From the NCBI RefSeq assembly GCF_032854445.1, contig NC_088302.1:3522338-3586337 (forward strand): DNA of 64,000 nucleotides, written 5' to 3'. Numbering within the stretch: position 1 is the first letter of the stretch; each line of letters opens with the position of its first letter. Shown piece by piece: positions 1 through 12,885 of this stretch. The notes under the pieces are model-generated. The model saw only the letters and a list, made by a program, of their open reading frames with translations, did not search any database and was not told the DNA's origin. Position numbers and translations under genes: made by a program. Source of the stretch: Liolophura sinensis (taxonomy: Eukaryota; Mollusca; Polyplacophora; Chitonida; Chitonidae).

Positions 1-1111
1 TCAGGGAAAGCATGATATACGATAAACTTGACCCAAATCACAAGCAGTTACCATTCCCCACACCGTGACTAAGCACATTGGCCTGTCGCTTTGAAGGTTT
101 GAAATAAAATGTTTTCTCAAACTGTCCACAGTGCCTCCAGTCGAACTAAGGCTTCTCTGTTTGGGCAAGTGAAATGACCAGTTACTTAATTTCACTTCAG
201 ACGATTGTCATGAAATGACTGTTTCACCTCTGAGGTTGAAGACAGGTGTTACTTCCTATCTAATAATTGACAAATCAGTATACATGTTATAGGGTGCAGT
301 AACTAGATGTGACATGAGTAAGATTATCGTATACAGTCACCACATCTCCCACAGACGTAAAGTCTTAGCCGGTATGCTTATCAAGCCCAACACTGTGACA
401 ATATTCAATTTACAGAAAATAGTATTGCTGTTTATTTTTAGTTAGCAAACAAATATTGAGTATTTTAAATATTTGGAACAATCAAAAATAAATAATATCT
501 CCCATCATTTAGCAATGATGAGACAGATATGTTACAACCCAGATAAATCCCTCAGTATCTTACATCAGGTTGATAGTTGTAACACTCATCATTATCTCAT
601 TATTGACATATCGTGTGTATTTCAGCATGAATGTAACAATATCGCATGAAATCAGAGCTTTCCTGAAGACTGACAATACCTGTCCACACCTGGCTGGATC
701 AGTTATCTACATGTGTATCACACATCATGCTAAACCTACAGTGTAGCACTGTTTTTTTCACAATGCACTAATTCCAATAGACACTTTAACCTGGCCTCAT
801 TCCCAGTTATTACCATTAGTATTGGTTATTAACATTTCAGCAATCCATGTCTTGCGACATCCTATTGCCAATAGCTGTGCATTTGTGTATCAGGAACATG
901 TTCATCTCAATTTAAACATGTCAATGTGACACATCAGTATTTGACCATGTGTCACTGGTTATGCGCACAACACTGTCTGGTATCAGGATGTACGTTCGTT
1001 TCTGGTTCCTATTTCTGTCCTTCACCATGCTTTGTAACACTCTTCCTTTGGTCAGAGATTCTTTCTTTAGGTTTGTCTCATACCATGCATCAGTGACGAT
1101 ATATTCCACCT
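1..1111. other. Flank downstream of JTB, no gene seen
   Basis: AT-rich sequence with short open frames only. No domain, exon chain, RNA gene or strong repeat was recognised. It may include the JTB polyadenylation region. Confidence 0.5.
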
Positions 1112-1592
1112 CGTCTATCACCCATCAGTATCTCAGTCCACATTTTATCACATATCTTTATCTCACATGATATATCATCCATGAGTTCCTCAGTCATATT
1201 TCATCAGCTATACTTATCTCTCATCATACAAGTATATCATCCATCAATATCTCAGTCCACATTTCATGGGCTATACCCATCAGCTACACTCATCTCACAT
1301 CATACACGTATGTCATCCATCAGTATCTCAGTCCACATTTCATTCGCTATCTTCATCTCATGTCATACAAGTATGTCATCCATCAGTATCTCAGTCCACA
1401 CTCCATCAGCTATCTATGTCACATGATATATCATCCACCAGTTCCTTAGTCCACACTCCATCAGATATCTTTATCTCACATGATATATCACCTATCAGTA
1501 TTTTGGTCCACATTCCATGAGCTATCTTTATGTCACTTCATATATCATCCATCAGTATCTCAGTCCACATTCCATTGGCTATCCTCATTTGA
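1112..1592. repeat. About 60-bp minisatellite abutting the JTB stop codon
   Basis: Roughly eight imperfect units with CCATCAGTATCTCAGTCCAC, CATCAGCTATC and CACATGATATATCATCC. Spacing of the CTCAGTCCAC core varies from about 52 to 75 bp. The array ends within a few bases of the JTB stop (1595-1597), so it is probably transcribed as JTB 3' UTR. Confidence 0.85.
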
Positions 1593-1594
1593 GA

Positions 1595-4500
1595 TCATAT
1601 ATCAGCAGCTATCTGCCTGTCAATCTTCTCTCGCAGCATTCTGTCTAGCCTGTGTTGTCTAATGACCACCAGCCCGTAGGACAGGATGCCAATGGCAAAT
1701 GTCACTCCTTCAAATATCCAGAAGTTCCTTTCCTCTAACCATTGCGTCCCTGAGCACCTACAGAACATAGACCACAATCATGAAGCAGACTAACACTAAA
1801 GATGAACATACCCATCCACAGCCAATGATATGATGCTGAGTGAAGAGTAAAAGTGGGGTTGACTGGCGTGGTTACAAATAGTGAATAACCTGCACAAACC
1901 AGTTGATGTGTTTCTAGGAAGGGGAGATAACTACATTACTGGCCAGTCTCCCTTTTTAACACCAATCTCATTGTTTCATAATTAGTTAACAGAAATGTGT
2001 TATGGACAGGTAGACATCGTGATGGATATCTGTATACCAAATCTCTACCAAACATTGACTAAATTCCTTGGTAACTGAAGACTAGTTCCCAACTATTCCT
2101 GAAAGATACAGGAACTTATCCCGGTAAAAAGGTAAAAGACAGGCTGTCAGCGTTTTTGAATGCATGTCACACTTTAAAGAGGCTATGCCAGAGCGTTTTG
2201 GCAAAAATACATCTTCGCCAATCAACTCAAAGGGTCTGTATTTACAAAGAATAGCTCAATAAATTGCCTTTCAGCAAATATCAGACTTCTATCTGTGCTA
2301 TTTACGGTGTTCAAATGAATTAAAAAGGTTGAAAAAATGATCATGTGAACCACTTTATACATTTTAGGAAGAAATGCCAAGTTTGAATGGTAGCACATGC
2401 AGAGAGGAGGCTGATATCTAGTGAAAGGTACATTATTTAGGCTATTAAAATATCTAAAATATTGGTGGAAGGTAAGCAGTCTTAGACTGCAAATGCAGTC
2501 ACACATGTGTCCTTGACAGCATATTGTCAGTAAGGCCTCAGAAAGAGTGCTTAGTCCAAGGACAGTTTTGAACCCACTCACATGTGTCCTAGCACTTCTT
2601 ACAATTGGACGATAGCTTACTCCCTACATGTATTTAACAGGTAACAATAATCCATTTAAGTGATACACATGGTTAGTCATACAAATGCACAAAAGGACAC
2701 CCTATATTTTAAACTCAGCTGCCCCTTCACAGAAAAAAAAGCACCCAGAAGAATATGACAGTTAAACATCCATAATGGACATGTGCTGGAAACTACTTGT
2801 GCTTTAACTGCAGAACCTGAGAGTGGGTTAAACTAAAACATACATGCGCATAATTTTGGTGCCATCTTCACAAGCTACGACAGTTCTGAACCCCGTTTCT
2901 TGACAGTACTTCTTCTCACTGAACTGCAAAAAACAAATTGCCACATCAAAAACTCCAATGGACTGAAGGATGTTCTTGCTTCCAAATTTCCACAAGAATG
3001 TCACAAGGCAATGACAATAAAAACATACTAAATAGGTGCAGCTGCATGTAATAAACAATACGTAGATGATCTATCTGCATTTTTGACACATTCTTGTTGT
3101 GATGTCAACTTCATAAATTCGTGGTTTTCTACATAAAGTTACCATGAAAAACTTAGAACATAAAATCTTAAAGATAACACTATGAATGATCAGCCACACT
3201 GTTTTCTTTTTTTGTGTGTGATATTTTCCTTCTTTTTTTTCTGTTCTGAAACCTTGGGACAGCCTGTTAGACTGACAACTTTTCTTTCTTGGTCTTGGTT
3301 AACATGGATATCCTGCACACTCTAAACTCATCTTTTGGTGAATGTCTATAAGTATGTTACAGGTATTACAAGTATTTACAACTCACCAGTTCATCAGCTA
3401 GACACTCCCTACAACTTTCCACAACCTTTTCTTTTCCAAGTTTACATGTTTCATTTGAATCTGAAAATCATGGTGTAAAAACATTTTGATCATACAGTGA
3501 TTATGTTTCTAAAAGAAACTGTTTGATAATTAAAAAAGGCAAGCCAGATTAAAATGAATATGCTATTTCAAAAAAATTCTGGAACCACTAATACAATTTA
3601 GTACTTTTTATTTTGAACTTAAAATTGCATTTGGTGGGTTGATAAACTCACCACACATACAGTCAGTCTATTTGCAAGAAATATTTGTACGTCAAGAAAT
3701 ATATCAAATAAGGGTACTGTACTATTAAAGCACAATAAGCACAAAATTTTGTGTAGCTGTGGAGCTTTGTTTTCAGACATAACAAGACTTCATACCAACC
3801 TCCTTTACCCTTTCTTGAAATTTCCTTAACTTTATGCTGAGCTGACCACCTTGTCTCTAGCACCACACTTACTACTGATATTCTGACAAACAAATAAAAA
3901 TACACTTGCTACACATATAAATAAAAAATAAATAATTATCTGAATGTACATTTCACGTCTTCTTTTTTTCCAGGCACAACCTTTACCTCAAATGACACAA
4001 GACCTTGTACATTTACTGTATGTAGATGTATGTAAACTTCGAGTGTTGTGAAGACAAGGTTGATCCCTTTCTCCATTGTTGGTCCACTTTTCAGATGTTC
4101 AATGAGGAAAGCTCTTGAATGAATTGAAGTCACTCTACGGGGCCTCCGTGGCTCAGCGCAGCGTAATGACCCAGGAGCCTCTCACCAATGCGGTCGCTGT
4201 GAGTTCAAGTCCAGCTCATGCTGGCTTCCTCTCCGGCCGTAAGTGGGAAGGTCTGCCAGCAACCTGCGGATGGTCGTGGGTTTCCCCCGGGCTCTGCCCG
4301 GTTTCCACCACCATAATGCTGGCCGCCGTCGTATAAGTGAAATATTCTTGAGTACGGCGTAAAACACCAATCAAAAAAAAAAAAAAAAAAAAAAGTCACT
4401 CTACCACGTGATATCAAGCTGAAATTTGCATTCATTATAAAAGTCTGTTGAGATGATACGGCACAGTGTCTGTGCTAAGATTTAACGTCATGTCACGAGA

Positions 4501-4857
4501 CGTATCAGTGATCAATGGCCTGTAAGTAGAAACATTTGTTCTTGTAGTAACATACATTTAATAACACATCATCAGTGTCACGGAAAGAATAATGAAAATG
4601 ATTTTCAAACAGATGTTTTCAACACAAGCAAGATCAAGGACAAAGTAAGGGAATAACTGCTTCACATTAAAAATGACAACTTGCAAACCATAGTGACCAG
4701 TGTATTCCACTTGATAAATCCACAGATACCTCCATGATATATCAAATGTCATGTAGTCGGCTGCTGTCGTACTGGTGAAGGCATGTTTTTGTCTAACTTA
4801 CGTAACTAAAGTGAAGACAACCGCCAGCATCCGCTTCTTGGAACAAAACTCAATCAT
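1595..4857 (-). CDS. JTB: JTB (jumping translocation breakpoint) family membrane protein, 5 exons
   Basis: Exons on the minus strand: 4802-4857, 3809-3882, 3387-3460, 2844-2923 and 1595-1757. Each intron is GT/AG and the phases join without a break into 148 aa. Residues 1 to about 33 form a signal peptide with basic KKR followed by a hydrophobic stretch. The ectodomain has six cysteines (C49, C60, C63, C75, C86, C96) in the order seen in JTB. A membrane segment at about 107-127 contains FWIFEG and ends in VVIRQHRLDR, the most recognisable JTB signature. A short basic tail follows. An in-frame TAA lies just upstream of the chosen ATG. Length and five-exon structure match vertebrate JTB. In vertebrates JTB has been linked to mitochondrial and cytokinesis functions; that is family knowledge, not seen here. 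Exons 1-2 are the least certain because they rest on phase, splice sites and signal-peptide character. Confidence 0.86.
4139..4392 (+). mobile_element. tRNA-derived SINE in JTB intron 1, with target-site duplication
   Basis: The 5' head (GGGGCCTCCGTGGCTCAGCG) and GAGTTCAAGTCC resemble Pol III A and B boxes of a tRNA. The body includes GATGGTCGTGGGTTTCCCCC, CATAATGCTGGCCGCCGTCG and GAGTACGGCGTAAAACACCA, then an A-rich tail. A perfect 12-bp duplication AAGTCACTCTAC flanks it (4127-4138 and 4393-4404). It lies antisense in JTB intron 1. Confidence 0.92.
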
Positions 4858-5141
4858 TGTGCATTAATCAAACCCTCTTCATTTCAACAAGTTTAAGATG
4901 CTCAAAGATCGGTGTACACAGTGTTGACGTTTAAAATGACGACATCTTCATGGCGTTGTGGTGGTATTGTGTACTTCCTTCTCGCTCTCTCCTAGTGTCG
5001 ACAAAGTGGGAGATGCTGTTAGAATAAAACAACCATCCTGGCAACAGCCGACTTGACGGAGAGTACTCGACGGCAAGTGCACCCTGGGATAGAGACAGTC
5101 TGCCATTTTGTGTGGAGCACATTTGAAGGTCGTCAGGCAAA
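4858..5141. promoter_or_regulatory. Putative bidirectional promoter between JTB and COX5A
   Basis: The two start codons point away from each other and are 284 bp apart, so both 5' UTRs and core promoters must lie here unless there are upstream noncoding exons. GCCATTTTG at 5102-5110 is the reverse complement of the YY1-type core CAAAATGGC, a motif common in promoters of nuclear oxidative-phosphorylation genes. ETS-like CTTCC sites occur near 4976. No TATA box is evident near either start. Promoter function is inferred from arrangement. Confidence 0.5.
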
Positions 5142-8100
5142 ATGCTTCGTGCAGCAATTCAGCGGGCAAGTTTGGCTGTGCAGACAACCGTGAGACAGTC
5201 ATGCCGACGGCAAGTGGCGGGTAAGCAAAATCACAATAGATTTGTGTACCAGGAGTTTGGAGCACGCCACTCATTTTTACCAAGTTGTTTCTGTATTTTT
5301 CTCGATTTCAACAACAACGCCTTTAGCTGAGAAATCATTGCCGTGACGACTTTATTATTCGGGGAGTTGCGAAGCTGAACATTGTAAACTTTGTCATTGA
5401 TGACTTTATCATGTGCTCAGAAAGCAGATTCGTTTATGAGCTGACATTATCATGGTCATGCGAATTCTGCCAGCAAAGAATTATTTATTTTGTCTCTGTG
5501 GACTGTCTTGCAAAGATGCTGTTGCCATTCCCGGACATGTAGCCACAAATTAGCCTTACGTGAAAACAGCTCTTGATGTCATTCCCTTATTTGATCTCAT
5601 ATCTGCAAGGTTGCCCTTTAGTTCCAAAAGTCCATTGTGGATGCGATCAAATTTACATGCAAATTTTTAAAATTCCTCACAATCTTAATCTTCTCGTGTT
5701 TCATGGCTTCCACCAAAACATTTCTATAAGAAGGTCTTCACGCACCCCTTTTCATAGCTCTATGTTGCAATTTTCTTATTACATGTGGGTTTGGATTGTT
5801 TGGTTTAACTCTCCTGAGTAGTTGGTCATAAACCATTACCACAACCTTAGCTGGTCATAAACCGCTACCACAGCCTTGGCTGGTGAGAAACCGCTACCAC
5901 AGCCTTGGCTGGTGAGAAACCGCTACCACAGCCTTGGCTGGTGAGAAACCGCTACCACAGCCTCAGCTGTCAAACAGCTATTGTGTTGTACAGCACACAT
6001 GCAACATTCCAGTTCCTTAGGAACTCCCTCATTGGTCCACCGGAGAGACACAGATGTTTACAGATGAGATTATACATTTTGTGAAGGCCTGAAATTGGCC
6101 AGTCCAAAATATGTAGTTTAGCCTCCAGTCAAATGAAAATTGCTCTTTCATATGTGAAAAGCGTTGAGGAATTACGGTATATATTTAAAGCCACATTTTT
6201 CCTCCCAGGCTTTACCCCAACACCTGCCAGCTCGTCAAAGATTTCACTGTCCCTGGATGCACGGGTCAGCGGTTAGATCAACTTTTGCAGTCCATGGAAG
6301 AACCCGTGTAACTAGCTACATGTAATATAAAACCAAAATTAGGATAGAATTATTATTACCAGGCAAATGGTTTACTGTGCTGTTTCAAACAGTCTTGCAT
6401 GGTAGGCCATGTACATGTAGGAGTAATCTCCCTTACTTAATAGCTTACAGCACTTGTGGCTCTCTTTTGTTTGCTTTGGACTACATTACCATGGTATTAA
6501 CATGATTATGGAATGTTGTATTTATTTGCAGTAACCAGTGTTAGATACAGCCACGGTGTACAGGAGACTGATGAACAGTTTGACACCAGATACATAAATT
6601 ACTTCAACAGGCCAGACATTGATGGCTGGGAAATAAGAAAAGCCATAAATGATCTTCAGGTATTGTCACAAAATCACATGTATTATAGTGATGCTTGTAC
6701 ATTGGATATGTTTTTGCTTATGCATGGAACTACATGTAAACGCCTTGTTTTCCAGTATCGACCAATTGTTTTGTCTATAAAACAGTATTATGAATAGCTT
6801 TCTGAAAACGAAAAAAGAAAAATACACTTAGTATATATTAGTGATATGTTTTCTAATTTGAACAGTTTTAATGACGCTTAATTGTAGATTTAAGAACTCT
6901 TGGCCTTTTCTTTTAGGGTTATTGTTATGAGTCACAGCGATTGGGGAAAATTGGAGTCTTAGAGACAAGGAAGACACTAAAATAAAGTATTGTCAGATGA
7001 AAGACCATTAAACACTGTCCAAGAAAATACTCTGATTTATTTTTTTTTAGAATTTTTCTGACCAAATGCATTTAAAACATAGGATTCTGTGGTGGTCTGT
7101 GGGTACCCAGATGGCATCAGTGACGTCACATGTTGACTGCATTCATTGTTCTAAATGAAGATGCATCTTGAATGATGAAATGTAGCGATCTATGTCATGT
7201 ATGTGTGTCAACCAGCAAAAAGCTCAAGAGACATCACCAGCCCGATATGGTCAGAAAAGGCCACAGTAGAATCCCAACTTTTAAATTCATTTCACTGGGT
7301 CGAAAAATATTGTAAGAAAATAAATCAAACTGTTTTCCGAGACAATATTTAATGGTCTTTCATCTGAGGTATACTTCATGCTGGTGTGTTCTTTGCCTTT
7401 AAATCTTAACAACAGTTTCATTCTAGATACAAGACAACGTCAAAACTTCAGTCTGGAATTGAATTTAATACCAGGCTTGAATATTAATACTCTTTGAACA
7501 ACTCTGTTGTGTTCAGATTAATTAGCACACTGTTTTATCCCATGAGATTCACAGCACACTATGAGTTGAGACTTATTTGTGTTTTGCTGAGACTGACATT
7601 TCAGTCCTGTAACTACTCTTTGCAGGGAATGGACTTGGTGCCAGAGCCCAACATCATTATTGCTGCCCTGAATGCCTGTAGGAGAGTGAATGACCATTCC
7701 TTAGCTGTTCGATACCTGGAAGCTGTTCATGTGAGTCTATTTTTCCTGGAATGCTGGAGGGATGTACAGCTTGTGTGGGAACCAAGTGCCTGTGGAAATA
7801 TTCTAGTCTGAATTATTCTTAAGTTTTGCTTTAAGTAATATTGTGCAGATATGGTTTTCTAGCAACCTGCAGATGGTCGTGGGTTTCCTCGTAACATAAT
7901 GCAGGCTGCTGTTGTTTATGTGAAATAAGATGTTTGTGCCATGGATGAACAATTTGATGATGTTCCATTGTAAAGGATGGACTGTTTCTGTTTTTCAGGA
8001 CAAATGCGGCAACCACGTCCAGACAATCTGGCCGTACCTGTTACAGGAGATCCGACCAACCCTACAGGAGTTGGGTATATCCACTCCTGAGGAGTTAGGC

Positions 8101-8145
8101 TACGACAAACCAGAGCTAGCTTTGAAAGATGTGTTTGACATGTAA
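5142..8145 (+). CDS. COX5A: Cytochrome c oxidase subunit 5A, mitochondrial, 4 exons
   Basis: Exons: 5142-5220, 6532-6659, 7626-7730 and 7999-8145 (stop TAA at 8143-8145). Phases join into 152 aa, close to the usual 150. Residues 1 to about 30 are arginine- and alanine-rich without acidic residues, as in a mitochondrial presequence. The mature part carries [50 protein letters not shown] and [19 protein letters not shown], all diagnostic of COX5A. The protein is a peripheral matrix-side subunit of respiratory complex IV. The C-terminus is a few residues longer than in vertebrates ([11 protein letters not shown]). Introns 1 and 3 and the 3' flank carry minisatellite or SINE fragments. Possible poly(A) signals lie near 8450 and at 8810-8815. 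Confidence 0.96.
5822..5970. repeat. 29-bp minisatellite in COX5A intron 1
   Basis: Five units of CTGGTGAGAAACCGCTACCA then CAGCCTTGG. The first two have GGTCATAAACC in place of GGTGAGAAACC. The later units carry donor-like GGTGAGAAA. Confidence 0.93.
7857..7930 (+). mobile_element. SINE 3' fragment in COX5A intron 3
   Basis: Contains AGCAACCTGCAGATGGTCGT and GGGTTTCCTCG followed by a diverged end. Head and tail are absent. Confidence 0.65.
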
Positions 8146-8334
8146 TTTAGGTAGGCCTGCTCTCCACTAAACTGATAACCTTGAATTATTTGACATGTAT
8201 TTTAAGTATGTCTGCTCTGCACAGAACTGCTAACCTTGAGTCATTCGTCAAAATTTGGAAAACTGGTTTTTCCATTCAAGATGGTGTAGTGACCTTTAAC
8301 ACCTCTTCGTTATATGAGCTACATGTAATGTTAT

Positions 8335-8455
8335 TAAACCTGCAGATGGTCATCAGTTTCCCCAGGGATTTGCTCGGTTTCCTCCCAGCATAATGCTGGC
8401 TGTCATGAAATGAAATAATCTTGAATATGGCGTAAGCTCTAATTAAAGAAATAAA
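8335..8455 (+). mobile_element. SINE 3' fragment downstream of COX5A
   Basis: Diverged CTGCAGATGGTCATCAGTTT and CATAATGCTGGCTGTCAT followed by CTTGAATATGGCGTAA. It may supply AATAAA-like sequence to the COX5A 3' UTR. Confidence 0.65.
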
Positions 8456-10212
8456 TGTAGGGTTGTTAAATATGCATATAAAGTCCTAGGGCTTTCATGG
8501 GCACACAAAGATTGATGTGTATGTAATATAATTGATTTGTATGGGCCTTGTGTCCATGTTTTTTACCATGTTTACTCATTATCCTCAAATTTGCTGTTTT
8601 ACTTTGTATTTTTCAGGTCTTATTAGGAGTGCTAAGATGACAATATATTCTATTCTATCCGCAGTCAAAGTACAGTTGAGTGTTGGTTTAGGACTTCTGC
8701 ATCAAAGAGCGCATATTGTAGATACTTGTTGCTGGTCTCTGGTCCCCTTTAAATTTGTCTTATGTTGGTTTTTGCTTATTCTCCATCATAGTATGCAAAA
8801 ACTAAAAAAAATAAATCTATAAAATGATGGACATTTGTCTTGGTTTGAGTTTTTCCTGGTGTTCCAGGGTGAGTCTTGAGCGGTGGTTTGGCAGAGAACA
8901 AGGACTTCACATGTTCTGAATATTGTTCTCAAGATGGACTAGAGTCGCTAGCCATGTTATTGTTATGATGAATATCATTAAGCACACCAAGTGTGTGCTA
9001 ATCAAGTTGGTTGTGGCATTCTAGGAATTTGAAGGCCTGTATTCGATGTCATCAGGGATCAGCTGGAAATGGTATAGAGTACTTAATATTCAAAGAATGA
9101 AGCAGATTTATTTTGTATTTAATGTAAAACTCAGTTCCTTATCTGTGTTTTGATAACAGTGCTTCACTGCCCATCTGAATTTCTTGATGGCATGATGGCT
9201 GTAGGAAGAAAACGTTTTCAACAATGTAAAACAAGGTGGTTCCTATACCTCCTTGATGCCAGGTTTCCTTGCATGGGATTCCGTGAAGTATTGAGTAGAA
9301 AGAAATTTTTAACCGATGGACTGTAGGAAGACTTCATTGAAGATTCACATGCGTTTGAACAATGACGTCGTCTTTGACATTGTTGTGACTTTACGACCGG
9401 AAGTTGTTGCATGCTTAGTGGTGTTTGGGCAATGCTCCACAAAGTGCATAGTTTATCATAACTACATTGTTGACATGATGAAGACAAGGTAGTTACGGTG
9501 AAGTTCATAGCCTATGTTTTGTATGTGGAAAAAACCTCTGGTAGGTTAAAAGGGTTTGGCCGTTTGGTCCGCACTGTCTGCCCATCCATAAACTTGAAGC
9601 CCACACATCCTTGCTTATTTTACTTCAACTGCTCTGGGATCGTGTGAAAAGTGGCTAGTACATCTCTCATCCCAACAACTTTCTAAATAACGTTTTGGCT
9701 CCGTTGCCGTTTTCTCTTCAGGGTTGGTGTCCATTATTCAGAATGAGGCTTCATTGTTGCATTGTTGTTGAGGAGGAGACAGTGGCCTAATGGTTGAGAT
9801 GGAGTTGAAAACCGACAGGAAATTTGTGGATTACATCACGCGCGGTGCTTGGGGTCATGGTGACAATAATCGACTCCGCTCTCTAGCTGTTTGGACCGTC
9901 TAACGTCCGTTTAAAACCACGTGCCTTGCACCAATATATGGCGCGCATAGCTGTACGTTACATGCCAGAAAGTTCGTCATTAAATTGCCCAAACACCAGT
10001 CAATCAATCCTGTTATGAACACAAAAGTGGGAATGGAGAGCACTCTGAATATAGTTCTGAAAACCGACACACAAACCAGTCAGTGACAAGATGATAGAGA
10101 CTGACGGGCTATATCTGAACCTGTCGGAGGGGGGAGGGGGAGTCATCTTTGGAGCTTTGCCAGACCTACACCTTGATGACAGGCAGCCAGTGTACATAAC
10201 CGTGAAGTGCCT
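8456..10212. other. Intergenic DNA, no gene recognised
   Basis: A stretch at about 9160-9325 reads as an open plus-strand frame with GRKRFQQCKTRWFLYLLDAR and could be a relic or lone exon, but no partner exons were found. AATAAA lies at 8810-8815. The rest shows no recognised feature. Confidence 0.4.
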
Positions 10213-10352
10213 GGGCCCAGTTTCACAAAGATGTGGGACATGTACGATAATCATACATATAGGACAATGGTATGGTAATAGTGACGTACAAAATATCGTG
10301 CGACAAATGTACGATAAAAAAATGTCGTACGCCGCTTTGTGAAACTTGGCAA
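10213..10352. mobile_element. Short MITE with 16-bp terminal inverted repeats
   Basis: GCCCAGTTTCACAAAG (10215-10230) and CTTTGTGAAACTTGGC (10335-10350) are inverted with 15 of 16 matches. The interior repeats TGTACGATA-like motifs in both orientations. No coding capacity. Confidence 0.8.
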
Positions 10353-12519
10353 TGCACGAGACTTAACCATGTTAACTAACTTGACCGCGGTGTGCATGAG
10401 CTATATTTATTGCACAGTTAGCCTGAAGGTGAATCTGACCAGTAGATAATGGGAGTTCAAAACTGAAGGCTCTGTCAGAAATGAATGTTCCCCCCAAAGC
10501 GTAAATTAAACAAAGCATTTGCAAGCTGTTAAATTTTATCACGTAGAGTAATACAATCTTCTCCGTGTGTCATGTTTTATGTTGCGTATATGTTTTTTTT
10601 TATATTTTTTTGATATAATGCATGCACGGTAGTAGAAGCCAGATGGATCTCGGAAGTGTTGGTTGAGAGAATCTATGCTACACTCCAGACCTGTTTAAAC
10701 TTACTGTCGGCAAACATTTAGGTACTAACTCTGGAAGGACTTGAAACGTGATGAAAAGTTACATGATCAAACATTATGGCTTTGGGCTAAATAAAACAAT
10801 CTGTGAAATCATAGGAAGGAACGTTTATAACAAACAAATACAGACATATACTGGTATTCTGGACTGAAGAATCCCCGCATCGTCTTACCGTCGAAATCAA
10901 CTGTTCTCAACCTCCACAAGTCAATTGTGGGAGCATGCTGTCTGGCAGAGATGGTTATGTTACCAGGTTAATTTTGTCCATGTGTCGGGATGGGAAATGT
11001 TTCACGGACTCTTCAAACAGGTTCATTTAGAGGGCTGAGCACAGATTGAGCATTATCTACCACCTCGATTACAGCCAAAACAAGGTGAAGTTCGTAATTT
11101 TAGCGCCATGTCACAGGTTTTGTTCATTATGCATAGAAAAGAACAAAGCATGAAATCATTTGTAGTGTTATGTATCTTTATGTACACCATCAAGTGGCTG
11201 CCACCCAATACCTATAGGCCCCGAGGGTAAATGTACCAAGTAGCTGTGAAATACTAGCATTTTCTAGAATGCATTCTTGATTATGTGTTACCATGATGAC
11301 CTAACATATATAATGATACAAGCTTACAGAAACACGCCGTAGTCCGTGATATATAGGAAAGCTGACTGGAGCCAAAAATATCCAATGCTTACTCCTGCGT
11401 AAACCCTTGGTCACTTCCTCATTGAGTATTGGCCCTGCCTGATAGTATATGTCACACTGCAGTGGCATGGTCTGTCTGCAGTGTCTTGCTTGATATAACA
11501 TGGATTGACATATGTCAAAAACTTTGTGCGATACTTTCTTTGTCAAAAGTGATGTTTCTAACTACATTCCTCCTCTTATAGAAAATAAGACGTACAGTAC
11601 AGAGAGTAAAACTAGAGCATCGACGACTGTGTGATATCTGACAAATGGTCACGTGTAATCCGGCCTCTTGTCAATTTACCTCAGGGTTGTCTGAAAGCTA
11701 CTACTGTAATTGCTTGAACAGTAGAACATTATTCGCTCTCTAACACGATGACTTTAGCAGAATTAGTTTTAAAAAATGCGGTAGTATGAACTGAAATCTA
11801 CAAAGCGTCAATGGCCTAGAATTACTCAAAATGCTGTGTTGTCATCGGACTTAAGTTAACCTGCAATAACGTTAAAACAAAGCAAAGGGACCAGGAGAAC
11901 ATCGCCTTCCTTAGCACCTCTCTGAAATATACACGTTCATCAGGCGATGTAACAATACCGAATAGTGCCGATGAATGCCTAACAATGGTTGTAATGGTGT
12001 TTATGGCATCATGATATCCCGTTCAAATCACCGGCGATTAAAAGGGACGGTTTACGCGCGTGCAGTGACATTTTTTATGAGTATTAAGATGCTTAAAAAA
12101 TCATTTAAAACAATGACATATTTATATAAATTTTACACATTTACGCTGTAATAGTGACTGGGTGATATAGGCTGGAGTGGTGGCTTTTTCTTGGCAAAGC
12201 CCTAAGCACAAAGCGGCATGGGCGTGTTAGTCACGTCACAATGGAAGCGTCATTATATCCCCGTTACAACCCATTCCGCAGGCGACTTGGCGTATTTTGT
12301 AAACACACGGACGATTTCCTCCGTACGCCATGGGATATCAAAGTCACCCAAAGGAAATGTGTTACCAGGAATCATTTAAGGGAGAAATGGTGCCCTGGTT
12401 GAAGATGGTGTCTTCTTAGCTAGAATTCCCAGTGCTATGGGAGGAGAAGAAACACTATTTTACGCCAGAACCGAAGACTCCCAGTTTGAAGCCCATGCAG
12501 GGGCCAGGGGTGGGTCTCA

Positions 12520-12885
12520 TGAACCGGCTCCGTTAGCACAGTTGGTAGAGCGTCCGCTTCGGGAGCGGTAGATCCAGGGTCAATCCAAGGTCGTATCACA
12601 CCTAAAACTTTAAAAGAGGTAGTTCTTGCTTCCTCGCTTGGCGTTCAGCACGAAGGGGATAGTGCAACTACGGGTGGACCCGTATCAGTATAATGGTTCG
12701 GGCGGGGTGCTTTACTTGCCTTCGATAAGGCGTCTCAGTGAAGCAGCGCTAGATAAAAGAGCGGTGGAAATCCGTCCTGCAACAAGGAGGCACATTACAT
12801 GCATTCTAAGGACTCCTTCGGCGTCATATGAAAAACTGTTAAGTACGACATTAAACGCCAAGCACTCACTCACTCACTCATTCGA
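12520..12885 (+). mobile_element. Second tRNA-derived SINE family, near full length
   Basis: The head GGCTCCGTTAGCACAGTTGG then TAGAGCGTCCGCTTCGGGAG has an A box (TAGCACAGTTGG) and a B-box-like GGTCAATCC. The body contains CCTCGCTTGGCGTTCAGCAC and the 3' end is GTACGACATTAAACGCCAAG followed by CACT and CATT repeats. It looks like a tRNA gene at its start, but the tail shows it is a retroelement. Confidence 0.85.

Noticed and set aside
9160-9330. Possible lone exon with RKRFQQCKTRWFLYLLDARF
   Set aside because: Looks protein-like, with an AG upstream, but there is no second exon in phase nearby and no family was recognised.
12522-12595. Possible tRNA gene
   Set aside because: The A and B boxes are tRNA-like, but the sequence continues into a SINE body and CATT-type tail, so it is a retroelement head.
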